Positions 45,919 to 56,655 of a stretch of 64,000 nucleotides of DNA are shown in pieces. Each line of letters opens with the position of its first letter. Within the stretch, counting starts at the first letter, position 1. Source of the DNA: Bhargavaea cecembensis DSE10. GTDB taxonomy: Bacteria; Bacillota; Bacilli; Bacillales_A; Planococcaceae. Below the pieces are notes generated by a model. The model was not told the origin of the DNA. It ran no database searches and saw only the letters and a program-made list of their open reading frames with translations. The DNA is taken from contig NZ_AOFT01000002.1 of the NCBI RefSeq assembly GCF_000348905.1, forward strand, positions 300,255 through 364,254, read 5' to 3'. Made by a program: the position numbers and the translations under genes.

Positions 45919-47328
45919 TTATTTCAGGATATGAATCGGGTTGCCGAGTACGACTTCCGCCGCTTCCATCGAGATCTCGCCGAGTGTCGGGTGAGCGTGG
46001 ATGGTCATGGCAATATCTTCGACTGTCATGCCCGCTTCGATGGCAAGGCCGAGTTCCGCGATCATATCGGATGCGCCTGCACCGACAATCTGCGCACCAA
46101 GAAGGAGTCCGTCCTCCTTGCGGGAAACCAGCTTGACGAAGCCGTCGGAAGCATCCAGTGCGAGCGCACGGCCGTTTGCACCAAACGGGAACTTGCCCGC
46201 GTTCACTTCATAGCCTTCTGCTTTCGCCTGTTCTTCGTTCAGGCCGACTGTTGCCAGTTCCGGATCAGTGAAGCACACTGCCGGGATGGCCATGTAATCG
46301 ACTTCCGATTTTTCGCCGGCAATCGCTTCAGCGGCGATTTTGCCTTCATACGACGCCTTGTGGGCGAGCTGAGGGCCCGGGACAATGTCACCGATTGCGA
46401 AGATGTTGGACACGCTCGTGCGGCCCTGGCGGTCGACTTCGATGAGGCCGCGCTCGCCGAATTTCACGCCGGCTTCCTCGAGACCCATCTCGTCTGTGTT
46501 CGGGCGGCGTCCGACTGTAACGAGGACGTAATCCGCCTCGAGTGTCTGTTCTTCACCCTTCGCTTCGTAGGTGACCTTGACGCCGTTTTCTGTTTCTTCA
46601 GCGCCTTTCGCCATTGCGCCTGTGACGATTTCAACGCCCTTCTTCTTCAGGCCTTTTTTGACGATCTGCGTCATCTGCTTTTCGAAGCCGGCAAGGATGT
46701 CCTTCGCGCCTTCGAGAATCGTCACTTGGGAACCCAGGTTGGCATACGCGGACCCGAGTTCTGTGCCGATATAGCCGCCGCCGATAACGACCAGCTTGCC
46801 AGGCACTTCCTCAAGGTTCAGTGCGCCGGTCGAATCGATGATGCGCTTCGAGAACTTGAACGAAGGAATCTCGACGGGACGGGACCCGGTAGCGATGATC
46901 GCATTTTTGAATTTATAGGTCTGTGCGGATTTATCATCCATGACACGGACTGTGTTGGCGTCGGCAAAGTAAGCTTCACCTTGTACGATTTCAACTTTGT
47001 TGCCTTTCAGGAGGCCTTCGACTCCGCCGGTCAATTTCTTGACGACGCTGTTTTTGAATTCCTGCGCCTTGGAGAAGTCAAGTTTCACATCGGAGGTGCT
47101 GATGCCCATGTTGTCCGCACCCTGTGCTTCGACGAAGCGGTGGCCGACACTGATGAGCGCTTTGGACGGGATGCAGCCTACGTTCAGGCACACGCCGCCA
47201 AGATTTTCACGTTCTACAATCGTTACCTTCTGGCCGGTTTGTGCTGCGCGGATCGCTGCAACATATCCCCCCGGGCCGGAACCGATAACGATTGTATCCG
47301 TTTCAATTGGAAAATCACCTACTACCAT
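45919..47328 (-). CDS. pdhD: Dihydrolipoyl dehydrogenase (E3 of pyruvate dehydrogenase)
   Basis: A 469-residue FAD enzyme that reoxidises dihydrolipoyl groups with NAD+. FAD motif [15 protein letters not shown] near residue 13, redox disulfide [15 protein letters not shown] near 43, NAD motif [17 protein letters not shown] near 187, second FAD motif [17 protein letters not shown] near 305 and the catalytic HAHPTLGE at the C-terminus are all present. Last gene of the pdh operon, three bases after pdhC. Confidence 0.97.
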   Translation of the reverse strand: MVVGDFPIETDTIVIGSGPGGYVAAIRAAQTGQKVTIVERENLGGVCLNVGCIPSKALISVGHRFVEAQGADNMGISTSDVKLDFSKAQEFKNSVVKKLTGGVEGLLKGNKVEIVQGEAYFADANTVRVMDDKSAQTYKFKNAIIATGSRPVEIPSFKFSKRIIDSTGALNLEEVPGKLVVIGGGYIGTELGSAYANLGSQVTILEGAKDILAGFEKQMTQIVKKGLKKKGVEIVTGAMAKGAEETENGVKVTYEAKGEEQTLEADYVLVTVGRRPNTDEMGLEEAGVKFGERGLIEVDRQGRTSVSNIFAIGDIVPGPQLAHKASYEGKIAAEAIAGEKSEVDYMAIPAVCFTDPELATVGLNEEQAKAEGYEVNAGKFPFGANGRALALDASDGFVKLVSRKEDGLLLGAQIVGAGASDMIAELGLAIEAGMTVEDIAMTIHAHPTLGEISMEAAEVVLGNPIHILK

Positions 47329-47331
47329 TTT

Positions 47332-48684
47332 TTACGCCTCCATTAGTAAGAGTTCCGGATTCGACAACAGCCGCTTGATATGGTTCAGCGCCTGCTGCGC
47401 AGTGACGCCGTCGATCATCCGGTGATCATAGCTCAATGACAATGCTAACATAGGAGCCGCCACAATTTCACCATTTTTGACAACCGGTTTTTCCGCGATG
47501 CGGCCGATTCCGAGGATTGCGACTTCCGGGTGGTTGATGATCGGGGTGAACCATTGTCCGCTTGCAGAGCCAAGGTTCGAGATGGACATCGAGCCGCCCT
47601 TCATCTCATTTGGCGCCAGCTTTCCGTCGCGCGCTTTAGCTGCAAGCTGGTTGATTTCGTCGGAGATGGCGAAAACAGACTTGCGGTCCGCATTCTTGAT
47701 CACCGGAACAAGCAGTCCGCGGTCGGTGTCTGCAGCGATGCCTACGTTGAAGTAGTGTTTCTGGATCACTTCTTCTGTCGACTCGTCATACGACACATTC
47801 AGTTGCGGGTATTCACGCAGCGTGCTGACGAGGGCCTTAACGACATATGGCAGATAAGTCAGCTTGATGCCTTTTTCCGCTGCGATTTCTTTGAACTTCC
47901 GGCGGTGTTCGACAAGTGCTGAAACGTCGACTTCGTCAAGATGTGTGACGTGCGGTGCCGTATGCTTGGAATTGACCATCGCTTTGGCAATGGCCTTGCG
48001 GATCGGGGAGATCTTCTCCCGGGTTTCCGGGAATTCCCCTTCCGGCAGCTGTGCAGCCGCGGCAGGACGTGCCGTCTCTTCTGCTGCAGGTGCAGTATCC
48101 TGGGCAGCTGCCTCAGCGGACTGATCTGCCTCAGGTTTTTGTCCTCCGCTCATGAACGCATCCACGTCTTCCTTAAGGATACGGCCATTTTTGCCGCTTC
48201 CTTCGACTTCATGGATATCCACATCATTGTCACGCGCATATTTACGTACCGATGGCATGGCGATAACTCGGCCGCCCTTCGGCTTGTCCGATTTCTGGGC
48301 AGCAGCTGGGGCTGTTCCCTGGTCTTTTTCGGTTTTTGGGGCTTGTTCCTTTTCCAGATCCTGGCCGGATTCAAGGGAAGCCTGGACCTGGTCATCGGTT
48401 TTGTCCGTGCCGGCGTCTTGCCCTTCCTCTTCACCGCCCGGGTGGTCCGGGGAATCGATCTTGATGAGGAGATCCCCGACAACAGCAACTTCACCTTCGC
48501 CGACAAGGATGTCTTCTACAGTCCCATCCACCGGGGAAGGGATTTCAACGACCGCTTTGTCGTTCTGCACTTCGCACAGGACGTCGTCTTCCTGGATGGT
48601 ATCGCCTTTATTGACGAACCACTTTACGATTTCCCCTTCATGGATGCCTTCACCGATATCCGGCATACGAAATTCAAATGCCAC
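47332..48684 (-). CDS. pdhC: Dihydrolipoamide acetyltransferase (E2 of pyruvate dehydrogenase)
   Basis: A 450-residue E2. One lipoyl domain (1-80, modified lysine in [10 protein letters not shown]), an acidic/alanine-rich linker, a peripheral subunit-binding domain (about 140-175, [15 protein letters not shown]), a second linker, then the catalytic core with [17 protein letters not shown] near 415 (active-site His and Asp). A GTG start at 48684 with GGGTGAGAGG upstream gives the canonical N-terminus. Only one lipoyl domain is present. The operon order is pdhA-B-C-D. Confidence 0.96.
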   Translation of the reverse strand: MAFEFRMPDIGEGIHEGEIVKWFVNKGDTIQEDDVLCEVQNDKAVVEIPSPVDGTVEDILVGEGEVAVVGDLLIKIDSPDHPGGEEEGQDAGTDKTDDQVQASLESGQDLEKEQAPKTEKDQGTAPAAAQKSDKPKGGRVIAMPSVRKYARDNDVDIHEVEGSGKNGRILKEDVDAFMSGGQKPEADQSAEAAAQDTAPAAEETARPAAAAQLPEGEFPETREKISPIRKAIAKAMVNSKHTAPHVTHLDEVDVSALVEHRRKFKEIAAEKGIKLTYLPYVVKALVSTLREYPQLNVSYDESTEEVIQKHYFNVGIAADTDRGLLVPVIKNADRKSVFAISDEINQLAAKARDGKLAPNEMKGGSMSISNLGSASGQWFTPIINHPEVAILGIGRIAEKPVVKNGEIVAAPMLALSLSYDHRMIDGVTAQQALNHIKRLLSNPELLLMEA

Positions 48685-48717
48685 GCCTCTCACCCTTTCT
48701 TCTATAAAAATCGTCTA

Positions 48718-49695
48718 TCAGAACTCGAGAACTTTTTTAGCGGTTTCTACGATATCCTTTGCACCTGGAAGCCATGCATTCTCGCCCTGTGCATATGGAT
48801 AGATGGTATCCGGAGCCGTTACGCGGAGCACAGGCGCCTCCAGGCTAAGGATTGCGCGCTCTGTGATTTCTGCAACCACGTTCGCCGCGATGCCCGCCTG
48901 GCGCTGTGCTTCCTGGACAACAATCGCACGGTTGGTTTTCTCGACCGACGAGATGATGGTGTCAATATCGAGCGGCTGGACCGTACGGAGGTCGACCACT
49001 TCAACGGAGTGGCCTTCCTTTTCAAGTTCCTCGGCCGCTTTCAGGCTTTCACGCACCATCGCGCCGTATGCAAAGATCGACAGGTCCGTGCCTTCCTTCT
49101 TCACATTCGCCTTTCCGAGCGGGATTGTGTATTCCTCTTCCGGAACTTCTTCACGGAACGAGCGGTAAAGCTTCATGTGTTCCAGATAAATCACCGGGTC
49201 TTCATCGCGGATTGCCGAAATCAGGAGGCCCTTTGCGTCGTACGGGCCGGACGGGATGACCACTTTCAGGCCCGGCTGCTGTGCCATGAGGCCTTCAAGG
49301 CTGTCCGCGTGCATTTCGGGAGTGGCGACGCCGCCGCCGAACGGCGAACGGATCGTGACCGGTGCGTGGAAGTGTCCGGCGCTGCGGAAGCTCATGCGTG
49401 CAAGCTGGCCGCTGATGGAGTCCATTACTTCATAGACAAACCCGAAAAACTGGATTTCCGGTACGGGACGGAATCCCTGGAGCGCAAGGCCGACCGCAAG
49501 GCCGCCGATGCCGGATTCGGCAAGCGGCGTGTCGAATACGCGGTCTTCGCCGAATTCCTTCTGGAGGCCTTCCGTAGCACGGAAAACGCCTCCGTTAACG
49601 CCGACGTCCTCCCCGAAGACGAGGACATTTTCATCATTTTTCAGCTCAGTACGGAGTGCATCCGTAATCGCCTGGATCATCGTCATTTGTGCCAT
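48718..49695 (-). CDS. pdhB: Pyruvate dehydrogenase E1 beta subunit
   Basis: A 325-residue transketolase-like subunit that completes the thiamine diphosphate site with PdhA. It starts [38 protein letters not shown] near 28 and [18 protein letters not shown] near 60 (conserved Glu activating the cofactor) are typical. It lies three bases after pdhA. The protein could also take branched-chain 2-oxo acids, but the operon with lipoyl partners and position match pdh. Confidence 0.95.
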   Translation of the reverse strand: MAQMTMIQAITDALRTELKNDENVLVFGEDVGVNGGVFRATEGLQKEFGEDRVFDTPLAESGIGGLAVGLALQGFRPVPEIQFFGFVYEVMDSISGQLARMSFRSAGHFHAPVTIRSPFGGGVATPEMHADSLEGLMAQQPGLKVVIPSGPYDAKGLLISAIRDEDPVIYLEHMKLYRSFREEVPEEEYTIPLGKANVKKEGTDLSIFAYGAMVRESLKAAEELEKEGHSVEVVDLRTVQPLDIDTIISSVEKTNRAIVVQEAQRQAGIAANVVAEITERAILSLEAPVLRVTAPDTIYPYAQGENAWLPGAKDIVETAKKVLEF

Positions 49696-49698
49696 CGG

Positions 49699-50829
<1,131 letters not shown>

Positions 50830-50882
50830 TTAGCTGTATTATCGTTTTTCTTTCCAGAATTGGTACACCTGATTCGGATTGA

Positions 50883-50911
50883 ATTATACAAGACCGGAAA
50901 ATACTAGTCAA
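50883..50911 (-). promoter_or_regulatory. Consensus sigma-A promoter of the pdh operon
   Basis: On the minus strand TTGACT (50911-50906), a 17-base spacer and TATAAT (50888-50883) form a near-perfect housekeeping promoter. The pdhA start lies about 70 bases downstream. Confidence 0.88.
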
Positions 50912-50921
50912 TACAAGGGTT

Positions 50922-50935
50922 TGAAAGCGCTTTTA
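50922..50935. promoter_or_regulatory. cre site upstream of the pdh promoter
   Basis: TGAAAGCGCTTTTA matches the CcpA consensus except for one position. Its centre lies about 52 bases upstream of the expected pdh transcription start and clear of the -35, the geometry seen at CcpA-activated promoters such as ackA of B. subtilis. Activation is therefore more likely than repression. Three imperfect GTWTTAGYACAC repeats follow further upstream (50936, 50968, 50991). Confidence 0.75.
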
Positions 50936-51033
50936 GTATTAGTACACACCGATAAAACCAATCATCTGTATTAACACATAGCACTTGTTTGTTTTAGCAC
51001 ACCCAATCAACATTTCCAGTATTCCCTTTATGA

Positions 51034-51070
51034 AAACGAAAAAACGCCCGGAATGAGATGCTTCCGGGCT
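51034..51070 (-). terminator. Terminator after ykyA
   Basis: GCCCGGAA/TTCCGGGC (51046-51069), followed on the minus strand by GTTTTTTCGTTTTC. It lies just after the ykyA stop at 51079. Confidence 0.9.
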
Positions 51071-51078
51071 CTCGGTAT

Positions 51079-51726
51079 TTAATTTTCTTCAGTGTCGCCG
51101 ATCGTTGCATATGTTTCTTTTTTCACCGTGTTGACAGCTTCCGTCGCTTCATTGAACGCATTCGCTGCCGCAGTCACTTCCGCATTTCCCTTGTTGACAG
51201 CTTCCACTTTTTCCTGGATCGTCTGGAAATCGGCCTCTTCATCCGTCGCAAGGCTATACAGATCTTTTTGCATGACGGCGGCCTTTTCATAAACCTCAGA
51301 GAATTCCTCGTGGGCGTCATATCGGTCGGACATCGACTGCTTCAGTTTCCCGACGGCCTCCCTGACAGGGTCTTCGTCGTCCTTGCCGATTTCATCGAGC
51401 CCGGACAACTCCTTCCGGGCATTGTCCAGGGCCTCTTTCCCTTCTTCCAGCAGGCCGAGACGCTCATCTGCAGATTCGTCAGCCTCTCCCGCCAATGCAG
51501 ACAGTTCTTCACGGTCTTCCTGGGTCAGCTCCATCATTTCATTGAACTTCCCGAATTCCTCTTTTTCGAGCGATGCCATTTTCTCCTGTGCTTCCAGGAA
51601 CGGCTTCTCCTTTTCCTGGATCGTCCCGATCACATCTGATAGCCGGTCTTCGGCAGATGCGCCGAAAGAGCAGGCGGAAAGGAGCATCGCCGCAGCAAGC
51701 GCTGTGCCTGCCAATCGTTTTTTCAT
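51079..51726 (-). CDS. ykyA: YkyA-type cell-wall-binding lipoprotein
   Basis: A 215-residue lipoprotein: signal peptide with lipobox LLSAC (Cys near residue 18), then an almost entirely alpha-helical, E/K/A-rich coiled-coil body. It matches the YkyA family next to pdhA in Bacillales; function unknown. The ATG at 51726 follows GGGGAGA. Upstream in-frame codons to 51750 would sit before the signal peptide and are rejected. Confidence 0.88.
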   Translation of the reverse strand: MKKRLAGTALAAAMLLSACSFGASAEDRLSDVIGTIQEKEKPFLEAQEKMASLEKEEFGKFNEMMELTQEDREELSALAGEADESADERLGLLEEGKEALDNARKELSGLDEIGKDDEDPVREAVGKLKQSMSDRYDAHEEFSEVYEKAAVMQKDLYSLATDEEADFQTIQEKVEAVNKGNAEVTAAANAFNEATEAVNTVKKETYATIGDTEEN

Positions 51727-51869
51727 CTCGGTCTCCCCTTCCCTTTCCACTTTCTACTATATTCGCTGGGCGCACCGTTTTCAATCAGGCGGGACAATTT
51801 GTTTCATCAACCCGCCGGACCGTATATAATGGGAGACAAGGTATACCGTACGAAAGGAAGTCAGCTGCC

Positions 51870-52433
51870 ATGATTACGATGGATCAGATTATTCGCGAAG
51901 GTCATCCGACCCTGCGGAAAAAAGCGGAGGAAATGAAGTTCCCGCTCACGGAAGAAGAAAAGAAAATTGCCGGTGAGATGCTTGAGTTTCTGAAAAACAG
52001 CCAGGATCCCGAGAAGGCTGAAAAATACGGGCTGCGTGCAGGCATCGGCATCGCCGCCAACCAGATCGACGTGCCGAAGCGGATGTTCGCCCTGCATATA
52101 ACAGATGAGGGCATGGAGCCGCTCAGCATGACGATCATCAATCCGAAGATTGTGAGCCACTCCGCCAAGAGGTCCTATCTCCCGGGCGGAGAAGGCTGCC
52201 TGTCCGTGGACAGGGACGTTCCCGGCTTTGTTCCGCGACATGCCAAGATCACAATCAAGGGCTTTACACCGGAAGGCGAGCCGATCAAGAAGCGCCTATC
52301 CGGACTGCAGGCCATCGCCTTCCAGCACGAACTGGACCATCTGAACGGTGTCATGTTCTATGACCACATCGATCCGGATGAGCCATTCCGTGATTACCCG
52401 GATGCGGAGCCGCTAAAGGCGGAAGAAGAATAA
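51870..52433 (+). CDS. def: Peptide deformylase (DefB/YkrB type)
   Basis: A 187-residue iron/zinc hydrolase that removes formyl groups from new proteins. All three motifs are intact: GIGIAANQ near residue 59, EGCLSVD near 109 and QHELDH near 151 (HExxH with metal His). The long N-terminal region is that of the type II deformylases of Gram-positives. AAAGGAAG precedes the ATG at 51870; an upstream reading from 51573 has no site and crosses ykyA. Confidence 0.96.
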   Translation: MITMDQIIREGHPTLRKKAEEMKFPLTEEEKKIAGEMLEFLKNSQDPEKAEKYGLRAGIGIAANQIDVPKRMFALHITDEGMEPLSMTIINPKIVSHSAKRSYLPGGEGCLSVDRDVPGFVPRHAKITIKGFTPEGEPIKKRLSGLQAIAFQHELDHLNGVMFYDHIDPDEPFRDYPDAEPLKAEEE

Positions 52434-52467
52434 ATCCGGGGCCGCCAAGCGGTCCCGGAATCATTGC

Positions 52468-52492
52468 AGACAGGCCCAGCCTGTCTGTTTTG
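52468..52492 (+). terminator. Terminator after def
   Basis: AGACAGGC/GCCTGTCT (52468-52486) followed by GTTTTGTT. Confidence 0.85.
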
Positions 52493-52496
52493 TTAT

Positions 52497-53267
52497 TCAG
52501 ATGAGCTGCAACTGATCGAGGATTCTTGCGATGCCGTCTTCGGACACGTCGCCCGCGATGTAGTCGGCCCGTTTTTTGGCTTCTTCATGGGCATTTCCCA
52601 TGGCCACTCCGACACCCGCTGCCTCAAGCATCTCGATGTCATTGAGACCGTCTCCGAATGCGACGGCATCGGCCATCGTCAGCCCTTCCCGATCGAGGAT
52701 CCGCTGCATCCCTTCGGCTTTTGAAATTCCTGCTGGAAGGATATCAGTCGACGTGCGGTGCCAGCGGACAAATTTCATTTCCGGGAATGCCTCGGTATAG
52801 TCATGCTCCTGCTGCTCGGTGCAGAAAAGGAGTGCCTGGTGGATCGGTCTCTCTTTATAGAATGTATCCGATGCCCGTGGATACGGCATTTTAAGTGAAC
52901 TCAGGCTGTCCCCGACATGGGGATGGCCGGTTTCTGTTGCGACCATTTCCCGGTCATCCATGAAAATGAGCGGGAAGCGGTCCCTGTCCGCCTTCTCCTT
53001 GATGCGGGCAAGGATATCCGGTTCGATGACGCCGCCGTAGATCCGCTCACCCTTGTGGACAACATATTGTCCGTTAAAGCAAATGTATGTATCGATGTCC
53101 AGGTCTTCAAGAACCGGGCCGACCATGAAAGGTGCCCGTCCTGTTGCAATCGCAACAAGATGGCCCTTTTCACGCGCGGCCATGACCGCTTTTTTGGCTG
53201 ACTCGGGCAATTGCTTGTCATGGTCGTACAGGGTGCCGTCGATATCGAAAAAGAGGATTTTCTTCAT
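52497..53267 (-). CDS. ykrA: Cof-type HAD hydrolase (YkrA-like)
   Basis: A 256-residue HAD-superfamily phosphatase with a type IIB cap. ILFFDIDGTLYDHD at residues 4-17 carries the nucleophile and the acid/base Asp; AIATGRAPF near 39 is motif II; KAEGMQRIL and AFGDGLNDIEMLEAAG near 205 are motifs III and IV. It probably dephosphorylates a sugar phosphate or flavin-type substrate; specificity cannot be read. The ATG at 53267 follows GGAGA. Synteny matches ykrA of B. subtilis. Confidence 0.92.
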   Translation of the reverse strand: MKKILFFDIDGTLYDHDKQLPESAKKAVMAAREKGHLVAIATGRAPFMVGPVLEDLDIDTYICFNGQYVVHKGERIYGGVIEPDILARIKEKADRDRFPLIFMDDREMVATETGHPHVGDSLSSLKMPYPRASDTFYKERPIHQALLFCTEQQEHDYTEAFPEMKFVRWHRTSTDILPAGISKAEGMQRILDREGLTMADAVAFGDGLNDIEMLEAAGVGVAMGNAHEEAKKRADYIAGDVSEDGIARILDQLQLI

Positions 53268-53312
53268 CGTTTCAATCTCCGCCTTCCTATATAATTTCTT
53301 TCTGAACCACCC

Positions 53313-53341
53313 TTGACAGAACATTCAAAAAGGCCTATAAT
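53313..53341 (+). promoter_or_regulatory. Perfect consensus sigma-A promoter for the 23-residue peptide gene
   Basis: TTGACA (53313-53318), a 17-base spacer and TATAAT (53336-53341). Both hexamers and the spacing are ideal. Nothing larger than the short frame at 53364 lies between it and the terminator at 53445. Confidence 0.93.
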
Positions 53342-53363
53342 GGGTTCACAAGGAGTGATAGCC

Positions 53364-53435
53364 ATGCTGAAACGCCTGAAACGCAAATGGTTGAAGCGGC
53401 TCAATGGCATCCTCGGCAAGAAGTCCATTGCATAG
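53364..53435 (+). CDS. 23-residue strongly basic amphipathic peptide
   Basis: The frame MLKRLKRKWLKRLNGILGKK plus SIA is only 23 codons. It has everything a gene needs: a perfect promoter at 53313, AAGGAGTG eight bases before the ATG, and a terminator ten bases after the stop. Nine of 23 residues are Lys or Arg and there is no acidic residue. L2, L5, W9, L13, I16 with L10 and L17 would fall on one face of a helix. There is no signal peptide, cysteine or membrane-spanning segment. I do not recognise it. It could be a membrane-active or nucleic-acid-binding peptide, a leaderless antimicrobial, or a regulatory micropeptide for the neighbouring rpoY-rnjA genes. Confidence 0.7.
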   Translation: MLKRLKRKWLKRLNGILGKKSIA

Positions 53436-53444
53436 TGAACTCAT

Positions 53445-53472
53445 GCCCCCGCAATTACGGGGGCTTTTCTTT
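53445..53472 (+). terminator. Terminator of the 23-residue peptide unit
   Basis: GCCCCCG/CGGGGGC (53445-53464) followed by TTTTCTTTATT. Confidence 0.93.
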
Positions 53473-53542
53473 ATTTCACTGGGCCTGCATGCTATTATAA
53501 ACGATATGGCAAGTATTTGAACGTGAAAAAGGAGAGCAGACC

Positions 53543-53752
53543 ATGATCTACAAAGTGTACTATCAAGAAAACATGCATGAAGTACCAGTCCGCGAAAACA
53601 CGAAAACCATGTATGTCGAAGCAGAATCTGTCCGTGCCGTCCGCGCTGCATTAAAAGAGCGCGAACTGTACGTTGAACACATCCAAGCCCTGGAAGACGG
53701 CCATCTGGAATACGAGAAAAAATCGCCCGACTTCCATGTCGAACAGGTGTGA
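53543..53752 (+). CDS. rpoY: RNA polymerase epsilon subunit
   Basis: A 69-residue protein matching RpoY (YkzG), the small extra subunit of Firmicute RNA polymerase: [19 protein letters not shown], then [19 protein letters not shown] and the C-terminal YEKKSPDF. It is encoded directly before RNase J1 as in B. subtilis. AAAGGAGAG precedes the ATG. The stop is five bases before the rnjA start, so the two are coupled. A TATTAT -10-like element lies near 53493. Confidence 0.93.
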   Translation: MIYKVYYQENMHEVPVRENTKTMYVEAESVRAVRAALKERELYVEHIQALEDGHLEYEKKSPDFHVEQV

Positions 53753-53757
53753 CCCGG

Positions 53758-55428
53758 ATGAAATCGGTCAAGAATGATCAGACAGCCGTATTTGCGCTCG
53801 GCGGACTGGGCGAAATCGGCAAAAACACGTATGGGGTCCAATTCCAGGATGAAATCATCCTGATCGATGCAGGGATCATGTTCCCGGAAGATGACCTCCT
53901 CGGCATCGACTATGTGATTCCCGACTATACGTACATCGAACGGAATGTCGACAAAGTAAAAGGCCTCTTCGTCACACACGGCCACGAAGACCATATCGGC
54001 GGCATCCCCTACCTGCTCAAAAAAGTCAACATCCCGGTTTATGGCGGCAAGCTGGCGCTGGGCCTCCTGCGCAACAAGCTTGAGGAGCACGGACTCCTCC
54101 GCCGCACGAAGCTGATCGAGGTCGAAGAGGATGACGTGATCAAGTTCAGAAAAACATCCGTCAGCTTTTTCAGGACGACCCACAGTATACCGGATGCCTT
54201 CGGAATTGTCGTCAAAACGCCTCCCGGCAACGTTGTCCACACCGGTGACTTCAAGTTTGACTTCACCCCTGTCGGAGAGCCTGCGAACCTGGCGAAGATG
54301 GCACAGATCGGAGAGGAAGGCGTCCTCTGTCTTCTTTCCGACAGCACAAATGCGGAAGTGCCGGATTTCACGATGTCCGAGAAAACTGTCGGTGAAAGCA
54401 TCGATGAGATCTTCCGGAAAGTGAACGGACGCATTATCTTTGCAACATTTGCCTCCAACATCTACCGCCTCCAGCAGGCAGTGGAAGCGGCGATCCGTCA
54501 TGGCAGGAAGATCGCCGTATTCGGTCGGAGCATGGACAACGCCATCACCATCGGCACGGAGCTCGGCTACATCGACGCACCGAAAGAAATGTTTGTGGAT
54601 ACCCAGACACTCAACCGCCTTCCCGCCAATGAGGTCATGATCCTCTGTACGGGAAGCCAGGGTGAGCCGATGGCGGCACTTTCACGGATCGCAAACGGCA
54701 CGCACCGGCAGATCCAGATCCAGCCCGGGGACACGGTCATCTTCTCTTCTTCCCCGATTCCGGGCAATATTGCCAGCGTGAACCGGACGATTAACCTGCT
54801 GTTCCGGGCAGGCGCAGAAGTGATCCACGGATCGCTCAACAACATTCATACGTCCGGCCACGGTTCCCAGCAGGAGCAGAAGCTGATGCTCCGCCTGATC
54901 AAACCGAAGTTCTTCATGCCGATCCACGGAGAATACCGGATGCTGAAAACCCACGCCGGGCTTGCCGTCCAGTGTGACGTACCGGAAGACAATATCTTCA
55001 TCATGGAGAACGGCGATGTTCTTGCGCTCAGTTCGGATGAGGCCCATCTGGCGGGACGGATCCCGTCGGGTGACGTCTACATCGACGGCAGCGGAATCGG
55101 CGATATCGGCAACGTCGTCCTGCGCGACCGCCGCGTCCTTTCGGAAGACGGGCTCGTCATCGTGGTCGTCACGCTGAACAAGGCCAAAGGCAAAATCGTC
55201 GCGGGCCCTGACCTGATCTCACGCGGATTCGTCTACATGCGTGAATCCGGACAGATGATCAACGAAGCCCAGTCAATGCTGAACCGGCGGCTCCGCCAGT
55301 CGGTATCCAATTCCGAAACACCGGACACCGAGGCGCTGAAAAGCCAGATCACGGATATTCTGGGTCCGTACCTGTACGAACAGACCAAACGCAAACCGAT
55401 GATCCTTCCTGTCGTCATGGAAGTCTGA
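53758..55428 (+). CDS. rnjA: Ribonuclease J1
   Basis: A 556-residue metallo-beta-lactamase/beta-CASP RNase with 5'-3' exonuclease and endonuclease activity, central to mRNA decay and 16S rRNA maturation. HGHEDHIGG near residue 74 (zinc ligands), [10 protein letters not shown] near 160, the beta-CASP region with [13 protein letters not shown], and [17 protein letters not shown] near 368 are intact, and the protein ends MILPVVMEV as in B. subtilis. Start ATG at 53758 ([16 protein letters not shown]). Confidence 0.97.
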   Translation: MKSVKNDQTAVFALGGLGEIGKNTYGVQFQDEIILIDAGIMFPEDDLLGIDYVIPDYTYIERNVDKVKGLFVTHGHEDHIGGIPYLLKKVNIPVYGGKLALGLLRNKLEEHGLLRRTKLIEVEEDDVIKFRKTSVSFFRTTHSIPDAFGIVVKTPPGNVVHTGDFKFDFTPVGEPANLAKMAQIGEEGVLCLLSDSTNAEVPDFTMSEKTVGESIDEIFRKVNGRIIFATFASNIYRLQQAVEAAIRHGRKIAVFGRSMDNAITIGTELGYIDAPKEMFVDTQTLNRLPANEVMILCTGSQGEPMAALSRIANGTHRQIQIQPGDTVIFSSSPIPGNIASVNRTINLLFRAGAEVIHGSLNNIHTSGHGSQQEQKLMLRLIKPKFFMPIHGEYRMLKTHAGLAVQCDVPEDNIFIMENGDVLALSSDEAHLAGRIPSGDVYIDGSGIGDIGNVVLRDRRVLSEDGLVIVVVTLNKAKGKIVAGPDLISRGFVYMRESGQMINEAQSMLNRRLRQSVSNSETPDTEALKSQITDILGPYLYEQTKRKPMILPVVMEV

Positions 55429-55441
55429 TCACCGAAAAGAA

Positions 55442-55478
55442 AAAGCTGAACGGAATCCCATTCCGTTCAGCTTTTTTA
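55442..55478. terminator. Terminator after rnjA
   Basis: AAAGCTGAACGGAA/TTCCGTTCAGCTTT (55442-55474) flanked by A- and T-runs. Confidence 0.95.
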
Positions 55479-55497
55479 TATTCCTGCTGCCCATCAG

Positions 55498-55530
55498 AAA
55501 GCCCCGGAAACTTTCTTTTCCGGGGCTTTT
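55498..55530. terminator. Terminator after ktrC
   Basis: AAAGCCCCGGAAA..TTTCCGGGGCTTT, followed on the minus strand by CTGATGG and on the plus strand by TTTTCG. It lies directly after the minus-strand ktrC stop at 55539. With the adjoining rnjA terminator the two convergent genes are well insulated. Confidence 0.85.
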
Positions 55531-55538
55531 CGTGCTGC

Positions 55539-56201
55539 TCAGTGAAGTGCTTTTTTCTCAAAACGCAGGATATCCGCATCGGAGCCGATGATGATCAGGA
55601 TATCCCCCTCACGGATCGGTTCCTCCGCCATCGGGGAGACCACTACGTCCTCCCCCCGCTTGATCGCCACGATGTTGATGCCGTATCGGGCCCGGATATC
55701 AAGATCCAGAATGGAATGGCCCGCAAGCATCTCATTCGCTTTGATCTCCATGATGGAGTGCTCTTCGGACAACTCGAGGTAATCCAGGATGTTGTTTGAG
55801 ATCATATTGTTCGCGATACGGATGCCCATGTCCCGCTCCGGATGGACAACCTGGTCCGCTCCGATTTTCTGGAGCACCTTCGCGTGATAGTCGTTTTGCG
55901 CTTTTACCGTAATCTTTTCGACACCCAGTTCCTTCAGGATGAGCGTGGTCAGGATGCTGGACTGGATATCCTCCCCGATGGCGACAATCACGTGTTCGAA
56001 ATTCCGGATGCCGAGCGACACGAGTGCCTGCTCGTCGGTCGTATCCGCCACGACGGCCTGTGTCGCGATCGAGGCGAACTCGTCCACCCTCTCGGGATCC
56101 TGATCGATGGCAAGGACGTCGGCCCCCTGCTCCACCAGTTCCCGGCAGATGCTTCCTCCGAACCGCCCCAGCCCGACTACGACAAACTCTTTCTTCATCA
56201 T
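55539..56201 (-). CDS. ktrC: K+ uptake regulatory subunit KtrC/KtrA (RCK protein)
   Basis: A 220-residue cytosolic gating subunit of a Ktr potassium channel. The RCK_N domain (1-135) has the nucleotide motif VVGLGRFGGSICRELVEQG and the acidic residue after strand 2 in AIDQDPER; the RCK_C domain (140-218) is the c-di-AMP-binding part in relatives. Synteny with rnjA points to KtrC (YkqB). No channel gene (ktrD/ktrB) is adjacent. Two ATGs (56201, 56198) follow GGAGG. Confidence 0.93.
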   Translation of the reverse strand: MMKKEFVVVGLGRFGGSICRELVEQGADVLAIDQDPERVDEFASIATQAVVADTTDEQALVSLGIRNFEHVIVAIGEDIQSSILTTLILKELGVEKITVKAQNDYHAKVLQKIGADQVVHPERDMGIRIANNMISNNILDYLELSEEHSIMEIKANEMLAGHSILDLDIRARYGINIVAIKRGEDVVVSPMAEEPIREGDILIIIGSDADILRFEKKALH

Positions 56202-56303
56202 CCATGCCTCCAGACGCCGGCCCGCCCGGGGGCCGCGCGTAAATTACAGCTTCAAAACCGTTTACTCTTCCCCGGAAAGAGGGAAGGATGAGAGGGAGGC
56301 CGT

Positions 56304-56588
56304 TCAGCCCCGGCCAAACGGACGCTTTGGCCGTTCCGTGCAGAACTGGCATTTCGGATCCGTACAGGTTTCTTCGCGCCACTCATTGCATCCGGCGCAA
56401 TATGCGGAATCATAGGTGGCATCGTAGGACAGCGGTTCCAGACAGAATTCACAGTAATCATCCAGCTCTTCATAAGGGATGATGCGATCTTTTGTCATCA
56501 GGAAAACCCCTTCGATGACGGGCGTTACGCCGTTGCGGCTGCGCCCCCGGCCATGGTCCGGACCCGGGAAGAAATTGTTCTTTCCCAT
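56304..56588 (-). CDS. Hypothetical zinc-ribbon protein
   Basis: A 94-residue protein with an N-terminal basic, glycine-rich stretch (MGKNNFFPGPDHGRGRSRNG) and an acidic middle. The cysteine pattern is CEFC, CAGC and CTDPKCQFC, seven cysteines suited to one or two zinc sites. I do not recognise the family. AAGGAGGGG lies eight bases before the ATG at 56588. It is divergent from the CorA-like gene across a 67-base gap, which holds the AT-poor promoter area of both. Confidence 0.72.
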   Translation of the reverse strand: MGKNNFFPGPDHGRGRSRNGVTPVIEGVFLMTKDRIIPYEELDDYCEFCLEPLSYDATYDSAYCAGCNEWREETCTDPKCQFCTERPKRPFGRG

Positions 56589-56655
56589 TGCCACCCCTCC
56601 TTTTTCCAATAGTGTACCACATCATCCCAAAACTACAATGAATCGCGGTGAAAAC

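Noticed and set aside
53476..53510. A TATAAT on the minus strand after the peptide unit, as an antisense promoter for a type I toxin-antitoxin arrangement
   Set aside because: No reasonable -35 at 16-18 bases, and any transcript would first meet the strong terminator hairpin; the peptide also lacks a membrane-spanning segment typical of such toxins.
56244..56262. AAACCGTTTAC as a further cre site near ktrC
   Set aside because: Three defined consensus positions are wrong, so it is not a credible CcpA site.
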